NCBI GenBank assembly: GCA_019155205.2
Contig: JAHNZQ020000181.1
Location: forward strand, 670,113 to 734,112
DNA: 64,000 bases
Direction: 5' to 3'
Source of the DNA: Gracilaria vermiculophylla
Taxonomy: Eukaryota > Rhodophyta > Florideophyceae > Gracilariales > Gracilariaceae
Every line of letters begins with the position of its first letter. Position 1 is the first letter of the stretch. This document shows positions 51,506-59,990 of the stretch, piece by piece. Position numbers and translations under genes: made by a program. The notes beneath the pieces are model-generated. The model was not told where the DNA came from. It worked only from the letters and a program-made list of their open reading frames with translations, and did no database searches.

Positions 51506-52462
51506 ATGGGCCCGCCAACTCGATCCGCTCGCGACGATCGATCCGTCCCACTTGCTCGGGTAACCGGAAGTGCGTTTGCCGGAGTCGTGGAGCTTTTCGG
51601 TTTCCACCCGGTGGATACCGTAGCAAAGCGGTTGATGAATTCTCCAGAGACAGTTCGGACGCGTGGTGTGTCAACGGCTGTGGCCATGGAAGGCTACTCT
51701 CGCATTATCTTTCGAGACGCACACGGTGCCGGCGCATTGAGGAAATACACTTCTTTATTTCCGGGTTTGTCATTTGCCGCAGGTTATAAGATCTTGCAGC
51801 GTGTATACAAGTTTGGAGGCCAGCCGTTTGTCAGAGAGATCATGGAACGTCGATTTGGATCACAACTACAGCAGGCAGTCGGTGGAGATAAGGGCAAGGC
51901 AAAGATGTGGATACACGCTATAAGTGGTGCCGCCGTCGGTGTTGGTGAAGTAGCGCTCTTACCCCTGGATGTCCTCAAGATAAAGAGTCAGAACAATCCA
52001 GAAGCTCTGCGAGGACGAGGTCTACTAACTATTCTGCGGGAAGAGCGCATTTCAGGCTTGTACAGAGGTGCTGGCTGGACTGCCGCGCGAAACGCCCCGG
52101 GGAGCTTTGCATTATTTGGCGCTTCTGCGTTTGTCAAGGAGCGCGTTTTTGGATTGAAGAACTTTAACGATGCCACTTTTGGGCAGAACTTCGCAGCCTC
52201 AGCAGCTGGAGGAATTGCGAGTATCACGGTGGCCAGCCCTTTAGATGTGATTAAGACAAGGTTACAGACTAGAGATTTTGAAAGTGGTGAAAGTGGGTTC
52301 AAGATTTTGCGAGATTTGCTAAAAAAAGAGGGACCGACAGCGCTCTTCAAAGGATTGGTTCCCAAGATCTTAGTTGTGGGGCCCAAGCTGGTTTTCAGTT
52401 TCACTATTGCACAACATATGATATCAGTATTCGAGCAGCGTTTGAATGGACGCAGACCATAA
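51506..52462 (+). CDS. Mitochondrial GTP/GDP carrier, Ggc1 type (SLC25 family)
   Basis: 318 residues, no intron. Three carrier signatures: HPVDTVAKRL (34-43), PLDVLKIK (153-160), PLDVIKTRLQ (245-254). Characteristic of yeast Ggc1 are TLFPGL-like SLFPGLSFAAGYKILQRVYK, GGQPF, WTAARNAPGSFALFG and GPKLVFSF, in the same order. Ggc1 exchanges mitochondrial GDP for cytosolic GTP across the inner membrane and affects iron homeostasis; a mitoferrin-like gene is 5 kb away, although nearness of unlinked genes in a eukaryote need not mean a shared role. Length and motifs are complete. Confidence 0.92.
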   Translation: MGPPTRSARDDRSVPLARVTGSAFAGVVELFGFHPVDTVAKRLMNSPETVRTRGVSTAVAMEGYSRIIFRDAHGAGALRKYTSLFPGLSFAAGYKILQRVYKFGGQPFVREIMERRFGSQLQQAVGGDKGKAKMWIHAISGAAVGVGEVALLPLDVLKIKSQNNPEALRGRGLLTILREERISGLYRGAGWTAARNAPGSFALFGASAFVKERVFGLKNFNDATFGQNFAASAAGGIASITVASPLDVIKTRLQTRDFESGESGFKILRDLLKKEGPTALFKGLVPKILVVGPKLVFSFTIAQHMISVFEQRLNGRRP

Positions 52463-53133
52463 CAAACCACTGATTTTGGTAACAAATCAAGACGTGGTTG
52501 TACAGCCCGCGGTATACTGGACATAGGAACGTCGACGGAGTGTGGGCATTTGTTTTGAATGCAGCACAAATCCCGTGCAGTTTCCGAGTTTGGAGCGGTA
52601 TCCGTTTGTAGCTAAAGTAAAAATATGCTGAATGCATCTGACCGTGGTAATTGTTGTTGTCATTTGTATTTCTTGGCATCCTTGAGCGAGTTCAATAGGC
52701 GCAAATATTAACGTCGCGCCCTTACAAGTATCGGGCACCGTGCCCGATGACGTATGCTCTTGCTACCTATTCATACCCGCGAAATCAAGCATGCAACGGT
52801 CGCACGGCCATTTCATGGGAATAGCTGCTGGATTTCCTGGCGCCCAAGACCACTCAGCAATCTTGTCAATTTAACCTAGGGTGGTCTCAACCGCAACAAT
52901 TCACCTAGAAGGCCCTGTTTTGGAAACCAGGAAAACAAACATTGATTTCTTCATCCGTTATGAGTTATAACTTGATAGTCATCGCTTTGCTATATCCATA
53001 GAGCCGAACCAAACGAGTATTTAAGAGGGGTGCTACAACTCAACAAGATCCCCGTGGGCTTCGTTCTCAAGACCAGACCAGAACCACATCATCCATCGTT
53101 GTCCACCAAACACGACTCATCCTGCATAACACA
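52463..53133. other. Intergenic region with TATA-like box
   Basis: No gene. TATTTAAG at 53018-53025 lies 109-116 bp before the next ATG and is a likely promoter element. Confidence 0.4.
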
Positions 53134-54327
53134 ATGTACAAGTTACTTTCACTGAAGAGGTCGTCAGGAGACGACGATGAAAACCAACCTCCGGCAAACA
53201 CGGAAGACCCCGGTCATCCTCTGTTTACACTCACCTCCACAGATCCGGAAGATCGCAGACAAAGTCTCTTCCGTCGCATGTTTTCGTCCAATCACTCAAC
53301 AAGTGCTAATACCATCACGGCAGCGAAAAAGAGCTCTATGGTGCCACCAAACTACGAAGCCCTGTTCGAAGTCATAAATGAAAGCGTGCTAAAGCCGGCG
53401 AGACACGATCCCAGCCACGCTCTCCACGTCTGCTCCTTGACCGACAACGCTATTCGAAGCGAACTGAGTGATATGTATTACATCTTGGGCAACATGGATC
53501 TCCGACCATTGATGCTTACAAAGACGGACACGGACCTCTTTTTCAACTGGTTCGCCGTGTTCCACTCTGTCATCATCGAGGTATTTTATCTCGAGGAAGC
53601 CGTCCTATTCAGCTGGGTGGAGCGGGCAGATGAACTCAGTGACGAGCAAAAAAAATGGGAAAGCAGACCTTCGCCGATTCGCGGCGAGCTTTCCGAGGGG
53701 CGACGCAAGAAGAAGCACGGTGAAATCCTGGCCATCTCCTCGGAGATCATTCGCTACGCGTCGCGCTTCGAAGGGCGCCCCGTGATGCAGTCGCTGCCGA
53801 CGTTGGCCGTTCAAGTGCGCAACCTGGTGACGGAGTTCCACGCGTACTTTGAGCTGAAGAAGTTGGAGCTGCCCCCGTTGATTTCGACGCGCATCTCGTC
53901 GCGACAGGCGGCGGGCCTGGAGAGGAAGTTCTGGACCACCGTTCGGCGTATGGAGCACCCTGCGTACCTGGTGTCCGCCATGGTGAGCTCCATGGACCGT
54001 CGCAGCATCCGACGCATCAAGAACAAGTTTTTCCCCGCGCACACCCGACGCCTCCTGCACAAATGGGCTGGCATCTACCAGGAGAAGCACAAGTCGATCG
54101 TCTTTGACTTCAACGAGCGACTGATCGAATCGTACAAAGAGCGGGAGAAACAACTGGAGGAGAACGAGAATGTCAGGGCTCGCGCCGCGGCGCAAGAACA
54201 AGCACTTGCGGAGCTGGCCGCCGACAATGGAGTGTCTGAAAACGACAGTCGAGCTCAAAGCTGTGCCAGTACGTTTCATGACAGTTTCAGTGCCTCGCAC
54301 AGCCGACAGTTGATCTCCGCTGTGTAG
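53134..54327 (+). CDS. Unknown helical protein, possibly a degenerate hemerythrin-like domain
   Basis: 397 residues, no intron. Residues 70-270 look like two helix pairs of a hemerythrin-type bundle: SLTDNAIRSELSDMYYIL (often H-x-x-I-R in the family, Asn here), then VFHSVIIEVFYLEEAVLFSWV, where the expected 'H-x-x-x-E-E-x-x-x-F-P' lacks the His at its place, and EFHAYFELKKLELPPLI, which keeps H-x-x-x-E and the Pro. If real, metal binding would be partial or lost. The C-terminal third is Arg/Lys-rich with a coiled-coil-like stretch (ERLIESYKEREKQLEENENV) and a Ser-rich tail. No other family is recognised. Confidence 0.5.
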   Translation: MYKLLSLKRSSGDDDENQPPANTEDPGHPLFTLTSTDPEDRRQSLFRRMFSSNHSTSANTITAAKKSSMVPPNYEALFEVINESVLKPARHDPSHALHVCSLTDNAIRSELSDMYYILGNMDLRPLMLTKTDTDLFFNWFAVFHSVIIEVFYLEEAVLFSWVERADELSDEQKKWESRPSPIRGELSEGRRKKKHGEILAISSEIIRYASRFEGRPVMQSLPTLAVQVRNLVTEFHAYFELKKLELPPLISTRISSRQAAGLERKFWTTVRRMEHPAYLVSAMVSSMDRRSIRRIKNKFFPAHTRRLLHKWAGIYQEKHKSIVFDFNERLIESYKEREKQLEENENVRARAAAQEQALAELAADNGVSENDSRAQSCASTFHDSFSASHSRQLISAV

Positions 54328-54632
54328 ATTAACGACTGCCTATAATTGTTGTTAGAGATACTAACTTGACCGTCTTCGTTAGTTGAGCTCGGATAATGAG
54401 TTTAGGCCATGAGAGCGGCGAATTGTAGCAAAGCGCTCCCTTCCGCCGCGCAAGACAAATCTTTCTTCGAAATGATTCTCTAGCAATGCGAACACGAACA
54501 CACCTTTCTGTATGTAACAAAGAGACCAAAACGAAACAGATCCTTTCCGATCACAGATAGTAAGTAAAGAAATTTAGTTGTGTAGTTAAAAAAAGTTATA
54601 CCAGGAAAGTGCTACAAGCACAGGCTAGCTCG
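54328..54632. other. 3' spacer between convergent genes
   Basis: 305 bp between the stop codons of two converging genes. No feature supported. Confidence 0.5.
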
Positions 54633-55979
54633 CTAAGCAGACGTAGTGCCGTAGATGTGGCCTTCGTTGCGAGTAACACCGGTGGTTGAGAAATGTTCCA
54701 GGGCATACCACAGGGGAGACTCAACGATGGATTGCTCCAGACCATATTGGTGCCAAAGCGCCTTCCTCCACATGGCGACGTTCCAGGACAGACTGGAACC
54801 CAGTCTGCCCACAAAATAACGACTGCGGACACACACCCACATGTCAAACAGAACGGGGGCCAGCGGGAGTTGGGTAACATGCTTCTCGTGCGGGTGGACA
54901 AACTGCTTGAAGGTGGAGCCGTCCACGACATGGCCGTGAAAGCGGTGTGCGAGCAGGCGGAACACGTGCTGCGACATGGGCGAACTCGGCGAGTAGGCCA
55001 CGAACAAGGTGCGGACCTCGCGCAACTGAGGCGCAAAGCGGCGGAAGAGTGAGTGCACAATGGCCTCGGCAGAGGTGTTGGGCACGTCGCCGTTGAGAAA
55101 CAGGCGCAGGTGGATGGACAGGAGCGGGCGGGGCACGGAGTGTAGGAAGCGGTGCACGGGGCGCAAGAAGACGTCGTTGGGGACGAGGAAGCGACGAATG
55201 GAAACCCAGTCGGGGTGGGTGGCGGTGCAGTTGAGGTTGTGGCGAAAGAAGATGATGGGCAGGAGGGCAAAGTGCGGGTCGTAGCCCAGGCCGTTGTGGC
55301 GGCGAAACTCGTGGCGCGCGTCGTGCAGGCAGTAGCGCGGGTGCGGCAAGGGGGCGGGGGGTCGGTGCGAGATGACTCGCAGCGGGGGCGCGCGGGAGTT
55401 GACGGCGGTGCGGAACAGAGCGCGGTAGTAGTTGCCGGCTCGGTGCGAGACGGTGACGTTGGGGCGCGCAAGCAGGCGTTGGGCCGGGGGGGAGGCGAAG
55501 AAGATGTGCGGCTGAATGACGGGGTAGAGGCGGAGCAGGCGCGAGTAGTTGAAGTAGTCGCCCACGAGCTGGTGGTTCATGACGCGGTTGACGGAGCGGT
55601 GGCCGAGGCGGGCGTCGGCGGCGGACTCCTTGCCGAGGGTGGTGTAGGGCAGGACGAGGGCGGCGCGGAGGGAGCGCGCGAAGTAGAGGGCGTTGATGAG
55701 CGAGACGAGCTGGTTGTTGAACTGGCCGTAGGACGCGACGTAGAAGGCGTAGCGCACGGGGGCGCGCAGCAGGTTGGCCGGCCACGGGCGCGGCACGCCC
55801 CACGGCGGCAGGACGTGCGCGTCGCCGTCGTGGTGGTCGGCGGGCGGGGGCGCGCGCAGGAAGGCGGCTGCGAGGAGCAGCGCGGCGGCGGCCAGAGCGG
55901 CGAGCGCGGCGAGCGCGGCGAGCGGCCGGGGGCGCACGCGCACGCGGCGCCGTCGCGCGCGAGCGCCCGCGACGCGCAT
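54633..55979 (-). CDS. O-fucosyltransferase-like Golgi/ER membrane protein
   Basis: 448 residues from the ATG at 55979 (MRVAGARARRRRV); the frame upstream opens only with GTG. A basic N-terminus and a hydrophobic stretch (about 19-41) form a type II signal anchor. The lumenal domain has YGQFNNQLVSLINALYFARS and LRAALVLPY, the 'G-x-N-N-Q-x-x-x-x-x-x-A-x-x-x-A-x-x-L-x-x-x-L-V-L-P' start of PF10250 proteins; LLSIHLRLFLNGD matches motif II with the catalytic Arg ('H-x-R'); YFVGRLGSSLSWNVAMWRK matches motif III. Such enzymes use GDP-fucose on proteins or glycans; the donor and acceptor here are inferred only. It is head-to-head with BRCA2. Confidence 0.75.
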   Translation of the reverse strand: MRVAGARARRRRVRVRPRPLAALAALAALAAAALLLAAAFLRAPPPADHHDGDAHVLPPWGVPRPWPANLLRAPVRYAFYVASYGQFNNQLVSLINALYFARSLRAALVLPYTTLGKESAADARLGHRSVNRVMNHQLVGDYFNYSRLLRLYPVIQPHIFFASPPAQRLLARPNVTVSHRAGNYYRALFRTAVNSRAPPLRVISHRPPAPLPHPRYCLHDARHEFRRHNGLGYDPHFALLPIIFFRHNLNCTATHPDWVSIRRFLVPNDVFLRPVHRFLHSVPRPLLSIHLRLFLNGDVPNTSAEAIVHSLFRRFAPQLREVRTLFVAYSPSSPMSQHVFRLLAHRFHGHVVDGSTFKQFVHPHEKHVTQLPLAPVLFDMWVCVRSRYFVGRLGSSLSWNVAMWRKALWHQYGLEQSIVESPLWYALEHFSTTGVTRNEGHIYGTTSA

Positions 55980-56266
55980 CGTCGCCGGCGGCCGCGCCGC
56001 GCGCGTCGACGCCACCGCGCGGCTGCCGTGGCGCCCAAAGAGCCGCGGCGCACGGAGCTGCGGCGCCCCTCAGCCAAAATTCAAACGCAACCGAAACCGC
56101 CGCGCGCGCCCTTTTCAAACGCAGCGCCCGTCTTCCCCGCGCCCGACCGCGTCCGCTGCTCCCGCCCGCCTCCGCCGCCCGCCGCCGCTCACCCCCGCGC
56201 CGCCGCGCACCGCCGCGCCGCCGCGCCGCCGCGCCGCCGCGCCGCCGCGCCGCCGCGCCGCCGCGC
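55980..56266. promoter_or_regulatory. Shared promoter of O-FucT-like gene and BRCA2
   Basis: 287 bp between diverging ATGs. It holds TTCAAACGCAACCGAAAC and TTTTCAAACGCAGCG (56086-56125), both with the word AAACGCA that recurs upstream of the DYRK gene. An 8-bp tandem repeat GCCGCGCC runs from about 56211 to the BRCA2 ATG. Confidence 0.45.
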
Positions 56267-59200
56267 ATGAGCCGCAAGCGCAAGCGCTCCGCGTGGAGCG
56301 CCCTCCCCCGCGCCGCCACCACCGTCTTCGACCCGCCGCGCGCCGCCGCGCTCGACTCGCAGCCGTCCACCCCCCTCGTCATCCGCGCCGACCACATCCG
56401 CGCAATGCAGCAGGCGCTCGGTCTCACCCCCGAGCACGCCACCCACAGCCTCGTCTTCCTCCACCCCGCCGTCGAGCGCACCGCGCGAGCCATGCTCCCC
56501 CACACGCCCGCCAAGCCCCCCGACCATCCCGTGCCTCCCGAACCCCCCCAGCCCCCCAAGCCCCCCCCGCGTCAACACCGCCGCCTGTCCGTCGCCAGCG
56601 CCGTCACTCCCATCGCCCCACCGCCGCCGCCGCCGCCTCCCCCCCTTCCTCCCTCGCTGCCTCTGCCGCCGCCGCCGCCGCCGCCCCCCCTTCCACCCCT
56701 TGCACAATCTCCTCGCCCCCAACGCCCGCGTCTCTCTCACCTGTCGCCGCAAGCGCACGCCGCCCCACCCTCTCCCATCACCCCGCACCACCCGCCCACG
56801 GCGCGCGCCCTGTTTGCCGCCCCTACACCCCACCCACCGCCGCCATCCACCACAGCAAAGCCGCAGCCCTCACACTTCCCCTCTCTCTTCTCCACCGCCT
56901 CTGGAAAACGGCTCGCGCTCCCCCCCTCCAGACCCGCAACAAACCCCATCCCTGATCTCTTTGCCGATGTCGCCCTGCCTTCGAGCACCCTCATCCCACG
57001 CCCCGTGCCATCTCCAAACGCTACTACGCTCAGACACCCACTCGCCCCACCGAGCGCCGTCCCTCCCGCTGCCCTCTTCACCACCGCTTCTGGAAAGCCG
57101 CTGCCGCTCCCGCCCGTCAACCACAACCCAAATCCACAACCAGCAGCCTTTAATACCCCACGTCCCAGCAAACCAGCTGCGTCTCTCTTCACCACCGCGT
57201 CTGGAAAAGCCGTCCCCATACCACCGCCGTCGGCGCTGAGCAACCTGAATCACAAAACCCCCGATCTGCGACATCCCCCGCTAACAACACCCCGAGCCCA
57301 CGCCAAAGCTTCGAAAAACGGCACAGCTAACCTACGCACCCCAGCTCTTGCCGCCAGCAACCCCCAACTAAACCCGGCTCCTTTCGCCACTCCATCGCCC
57401 CTGCCGCGTCCGCGACCGTCTCATATTCCCCCCTCCTCGGCATCAAAGTGGAACCCGTCTGCGCCTCCCTCAAACACCGCCAATCCAAGTGTTTCCTCAT
57501 CTGTGCTCCTCTCCACAGCGCAGAGCAAGGCCGTCTCCGTAGCACGCCCCTCCAACTCCACCCTCGAGACGCGCTCCGCATCCCGGTCTCGCTCGCTTCC
57601 CAGTCCCCAGACCCCATCCATGTCTATATGCAATCTTCGCAAGGCCCTCTTCCCGGAGTCGGCGCGCAATTCGTCAGCGAAGAAGTCGCCCCTGCCTGCT
57701 GAAACTCCGCCGCCCCAACCACACCGCATTCGTCGGCGTCGCACATCACGCGCAACCACGGCACGTACCACCCCGTTCAAGCGACCTCGACGCATTCTCC
57801 GTTCTTCTGGCCGAAATTCCACTAGCAAAACAACTAATAACCAAACCAACGTGCCCCACTTTTCACTGCCCGCGCTCCTGACTAATGGTCTCATTGTATG
57901 TACAAACCCTGACACACATAACTGTCCAGCTCGCAATCCTAATGCCACCACAACTTCAAAGCCACTGGCTCGCGCACACAAGTCCATCCTTCAGTCGCCG
58001 GCACTGCTACTCAAGTGTCAAGGCGTGAGCTTTACAAAAGATGAGTTTGGGCATATTTCATGCCTTCCCCCACTGATTGCAAAAGCACTAAATCTTGTCG
58101 CCATCGAAACATGTGGTGTGTCAACCTTCGTGCAGTGGACGAAACAAATGTTCCCAGGCCATGAGAGCAAGCCTGCCTCGTGCGTGGGGAGCGCGGCGTG
58201 GACCCGTATGGTCTACAGCCTCGCCGTCTGCAAGCTGATCACTCTGCAATCCACGCGCCCCGTCGCCCAGCGCGCGCATTTCCTCTGCGCGGCCAACGTT
58301 GTGCGGGAGTTTCTGCGCAGGCTTTGCGTTGAGTGGCACCAAAGCAAACAACCTTATCTGCTGCGTATCATGCGCAACGACTCCAGCCCGTCGTCGCACA
58401 TTGTCTTACGCATTGTCGGCATTGAGCTGTCACCCGGTGCCCCCGAAGCTCTCAACCTCGTCGTGTCAGACGGGTGGTATGTCGCGAGGTGTTCCTTGGA
58501 CGATACGTTGCAACGCCGAGTGTGGCGAGGGCGGCTTCGAGTTGGGGACAAAGTCAGCATTGCCGGCTCGACGCTTCAGACACTGTCTGCGAGCCGCCCC
58601 TTCTGTTTTGGAGACGCTGATGAGCTAGGTTCGTCGTATCTGCGAATAACTACCAATGGTTTGCATAAGGCGCCGCCCCATCTCCGTCTCGGCATTCACA
58701 AGCCCGTCATGACAAAATCGCTCAAACGACTGTTAGATGATCACGGCACATGCCCACCGCTTGAGGTTGTCATTTTGCGATCGTATCCAGTCTACTACAG
58801 AGAAACGATTGCAGCCATCAATGAGGAAGAGAAGGAGAACGTTGTTTTTCGCCGGGAGGAAGCTGAGGACGAGGCGCGAGGGGCGTTTGAGGAAAAGGTT
58901 CGTCGAGAGGTTGTCACATGTATTGAACAGCAAAAAAAGCGAGGCGATGCCGTCGATGCCACGGCCGTAGAGGTCGCACAACGATGTGTTACCTGCGTCA
59001 AAGACATGCTTGTGTGTGGTGTGGAGGACGATCCAAACGACCTGGCTGCCCGAAAACTGATTCGCATCTACAATGTGTCTGAGACGGTGCAGGGCGCACT
59101 CAGCAAAGAAGGCCAATTATTGTGTTTGACGCAGGTGTGGCCACGTTCCGGAGTGTGGGTTTGCAAGCCAGACGCAGTGCGAGAACTGCGGCCTAGGCGC

Positions 59201-59752
59201 GCGCCCGCCCGTGCACCTCTCTCACAATTTGCGAGAAAGATCTGCTCAGTCGTCGACTTGCACGACGAGCAGGTCCGACCTGGCGACGACTTCGACGGGG
59301 TGTTTGCTGTTCTTCACGTCACCCCCGGTGGGACCAATGAGATGACTCGATTTGTCTACCTAACTGACGACCCAGGCAATGAGGTCAGGGTGCTGGCTCT
59401 AGAGCTGTGTGATGAGGATACAAAGAGTCTACCACGGGCCCTACGCTTTCGCGGCGGCCTTCGGCCTCGCTTTCCGCTGGTTGTCTTGCAAGACGCGCTG
59501 TTCAAGGCCGTCAGCAAGGATCACGATCTTGTGCACGCTAAAGCGACTTTACGCAGCTCCCTGCTGTCTGCTCGAGCAGTTCGTCGGCAGCGCAAGCGCA
59601 CGTCAGCGCTGAAGCTGCGGTGCGAACAGGTTGAATCTCACCTTCGCGGCAAAGAAGAACAGCTGGACATCCTTCGCGAAGCCGTGGTCTCTTTCGTCTC
59701 CGGCGAGACCAGCAGTATTGGAGCATACTTTACAAGCACTCAAGATATGTAA
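56267..59752 (+). CDS. BRCA2: BRCA2-type RAD51 mediator with BRC repeats
   Basis: 1,161 residues, no intron. Four BRC-like motifs: SLFSTASGKRLALPP (205-219), ALFTTASGKPLPLPP (268-282), SLFTTASGKAVPIPP (305-319), and a weak VLLSTAQSKAVSVA (412-425). F-x-T-A-S-G-K binds RAD51. The DNA-binding region follows: helical domain with WTRMVYSLAVCKLITLQ (about 644-660), OB1 with IVLRIVGIEL, LVVSDGWYVARCSLDDTL and GRLRVGDKVSIAG (711-766), a charged coiled insert like the tower (845-900), and a last OB fold (about 1010-1130). BRCA2 loads RAD51 onto single-stranded DNA in homologous recombination. The Pro-rich N-terminus (80-330) is unusual. AATAAA at 59803. Confidence 0.9.
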   Translation: MSRKRKRSAWSALPRAATTVFDPPRAAALDSQPSTPLVIRADHIRAMQQALGLTPEHATHSLVFLHPAVERTARAMLPHTPAKPPDHPVPPEPPQPPKPPPRQHRRLSVASAVTPIAPPPPPPPPPLPPSLPLPPPPPPPPLPPLAQSPRPQRPRLSHLSPQAHAAPPSPITPHHPPTARALFAAPTPHPPPPSTTAKPQPSHFPSLFSTASGKRLALPPSRPATNPIPDLFADVALPSSTLIPRPVPSPNATTLRHPLAPPSAVPPAALFTTASGKPLPLPPVNHNPNPQPAAFNTPRPSKPAASLFTTASGKAVPIPPPSALSNLNHKTPDLRHPPLTTPRAHAKASKNGTANLRTPALAASNPQLNPAPFATPSPLPRPRPSHIPPSSASKWNPSAPPSNTANPSVSSSVLLSTAQSKAVSVARPSNSTLETRSASRSRSLPSPQTPSMSICNLRKALFPESARNSSAKKSPLPAETPPPQPHRIRRRRTSRATTARTTPFKRPRRILRSSGRNSTSKTTNNQTNVPHFSLPALLTNGLIVCTNPDTHNCPARNPNATTTSKPLARAHKSILQSPALLLKCQGVSFTKDEFGHISCLPPLIAKALNLVAIETCGVSTFVQWTKQMFPGHESKPASCVGSAAWTRMVYSLAVCKLITLQSTRPVAQRAHFLCAANVVREFLRRLCVEWHQSKQPYLLRIMRNDSSPSSHIVLRIVGIELSPGAPEALNLVVSDGWYVARCSLDDTLQRRVWRGRLRVGDKVSIAGSTLQTLSASRPFCFGDADELGSSYLRITTNGLHKAPPHLRLGIHKPVMTKSLKRLLDDHGTCPPLEVVILRSYPVYYRETIAAINEEEKENVVFRREEAEDEARGAFEEKVRREVVTCIEQQKKRGDAVDATAVEVAQRCVTCVKDMLVCGVEDDPNDLAARKLIRIYNVSETVQGALSKEGQLLCLTQVWPRSGVWVCKPDAVRELRPRRAPARAPLSQFARKICSVVDLHDEQVRPGDDFDGVFAVLHVTPGGTNEMTRFVYLTDDPGNEVRVLALELCDEDTKSLPRALRFRGGLRPRFPLVVLQDALFKAVSKDHDLVHAKATLRSSLLSARAVRRQRKRTSALKLRCEQVESHLRGKEEQLDILREAVVSFVSGETSSIGAYFTSTQDM

Positions 59753-59990
59753 CATAGTGCCACTTAACAAAAGGGACTTGGGGGCTCGAAAAGCTCTGCC
59801 GAAATAAAAAAAAAGACGGTGGGGTGTGTGTAAGAAGTAAAAGCCACCATGAAGCAGGTCAAACCCCTCATTGCAAGTGCCCGACTTGAATGCATGGTTT
59901 GCCCATCCAGTTTTGTACATCACTCACATTAAAGGAACACAAAACTCGAGTTGCGCGCGCGCATTCGTTTTTTGTCGTTTTAGCTATCTC
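59753..59990. other. 3' spacer between convergent BRCA2 and SAPS genes
   Basis: 238 bp; AATAAA at 59803-59808 serves BRCA2. No gene. Confidence 0.5.

Noticed and set aside
54844..56559. A 571-codon - strand ORF over the O-FucT-like and BRCA2 genes.
   Set aside because: GC-driven shadow frame with low-complexity composition.
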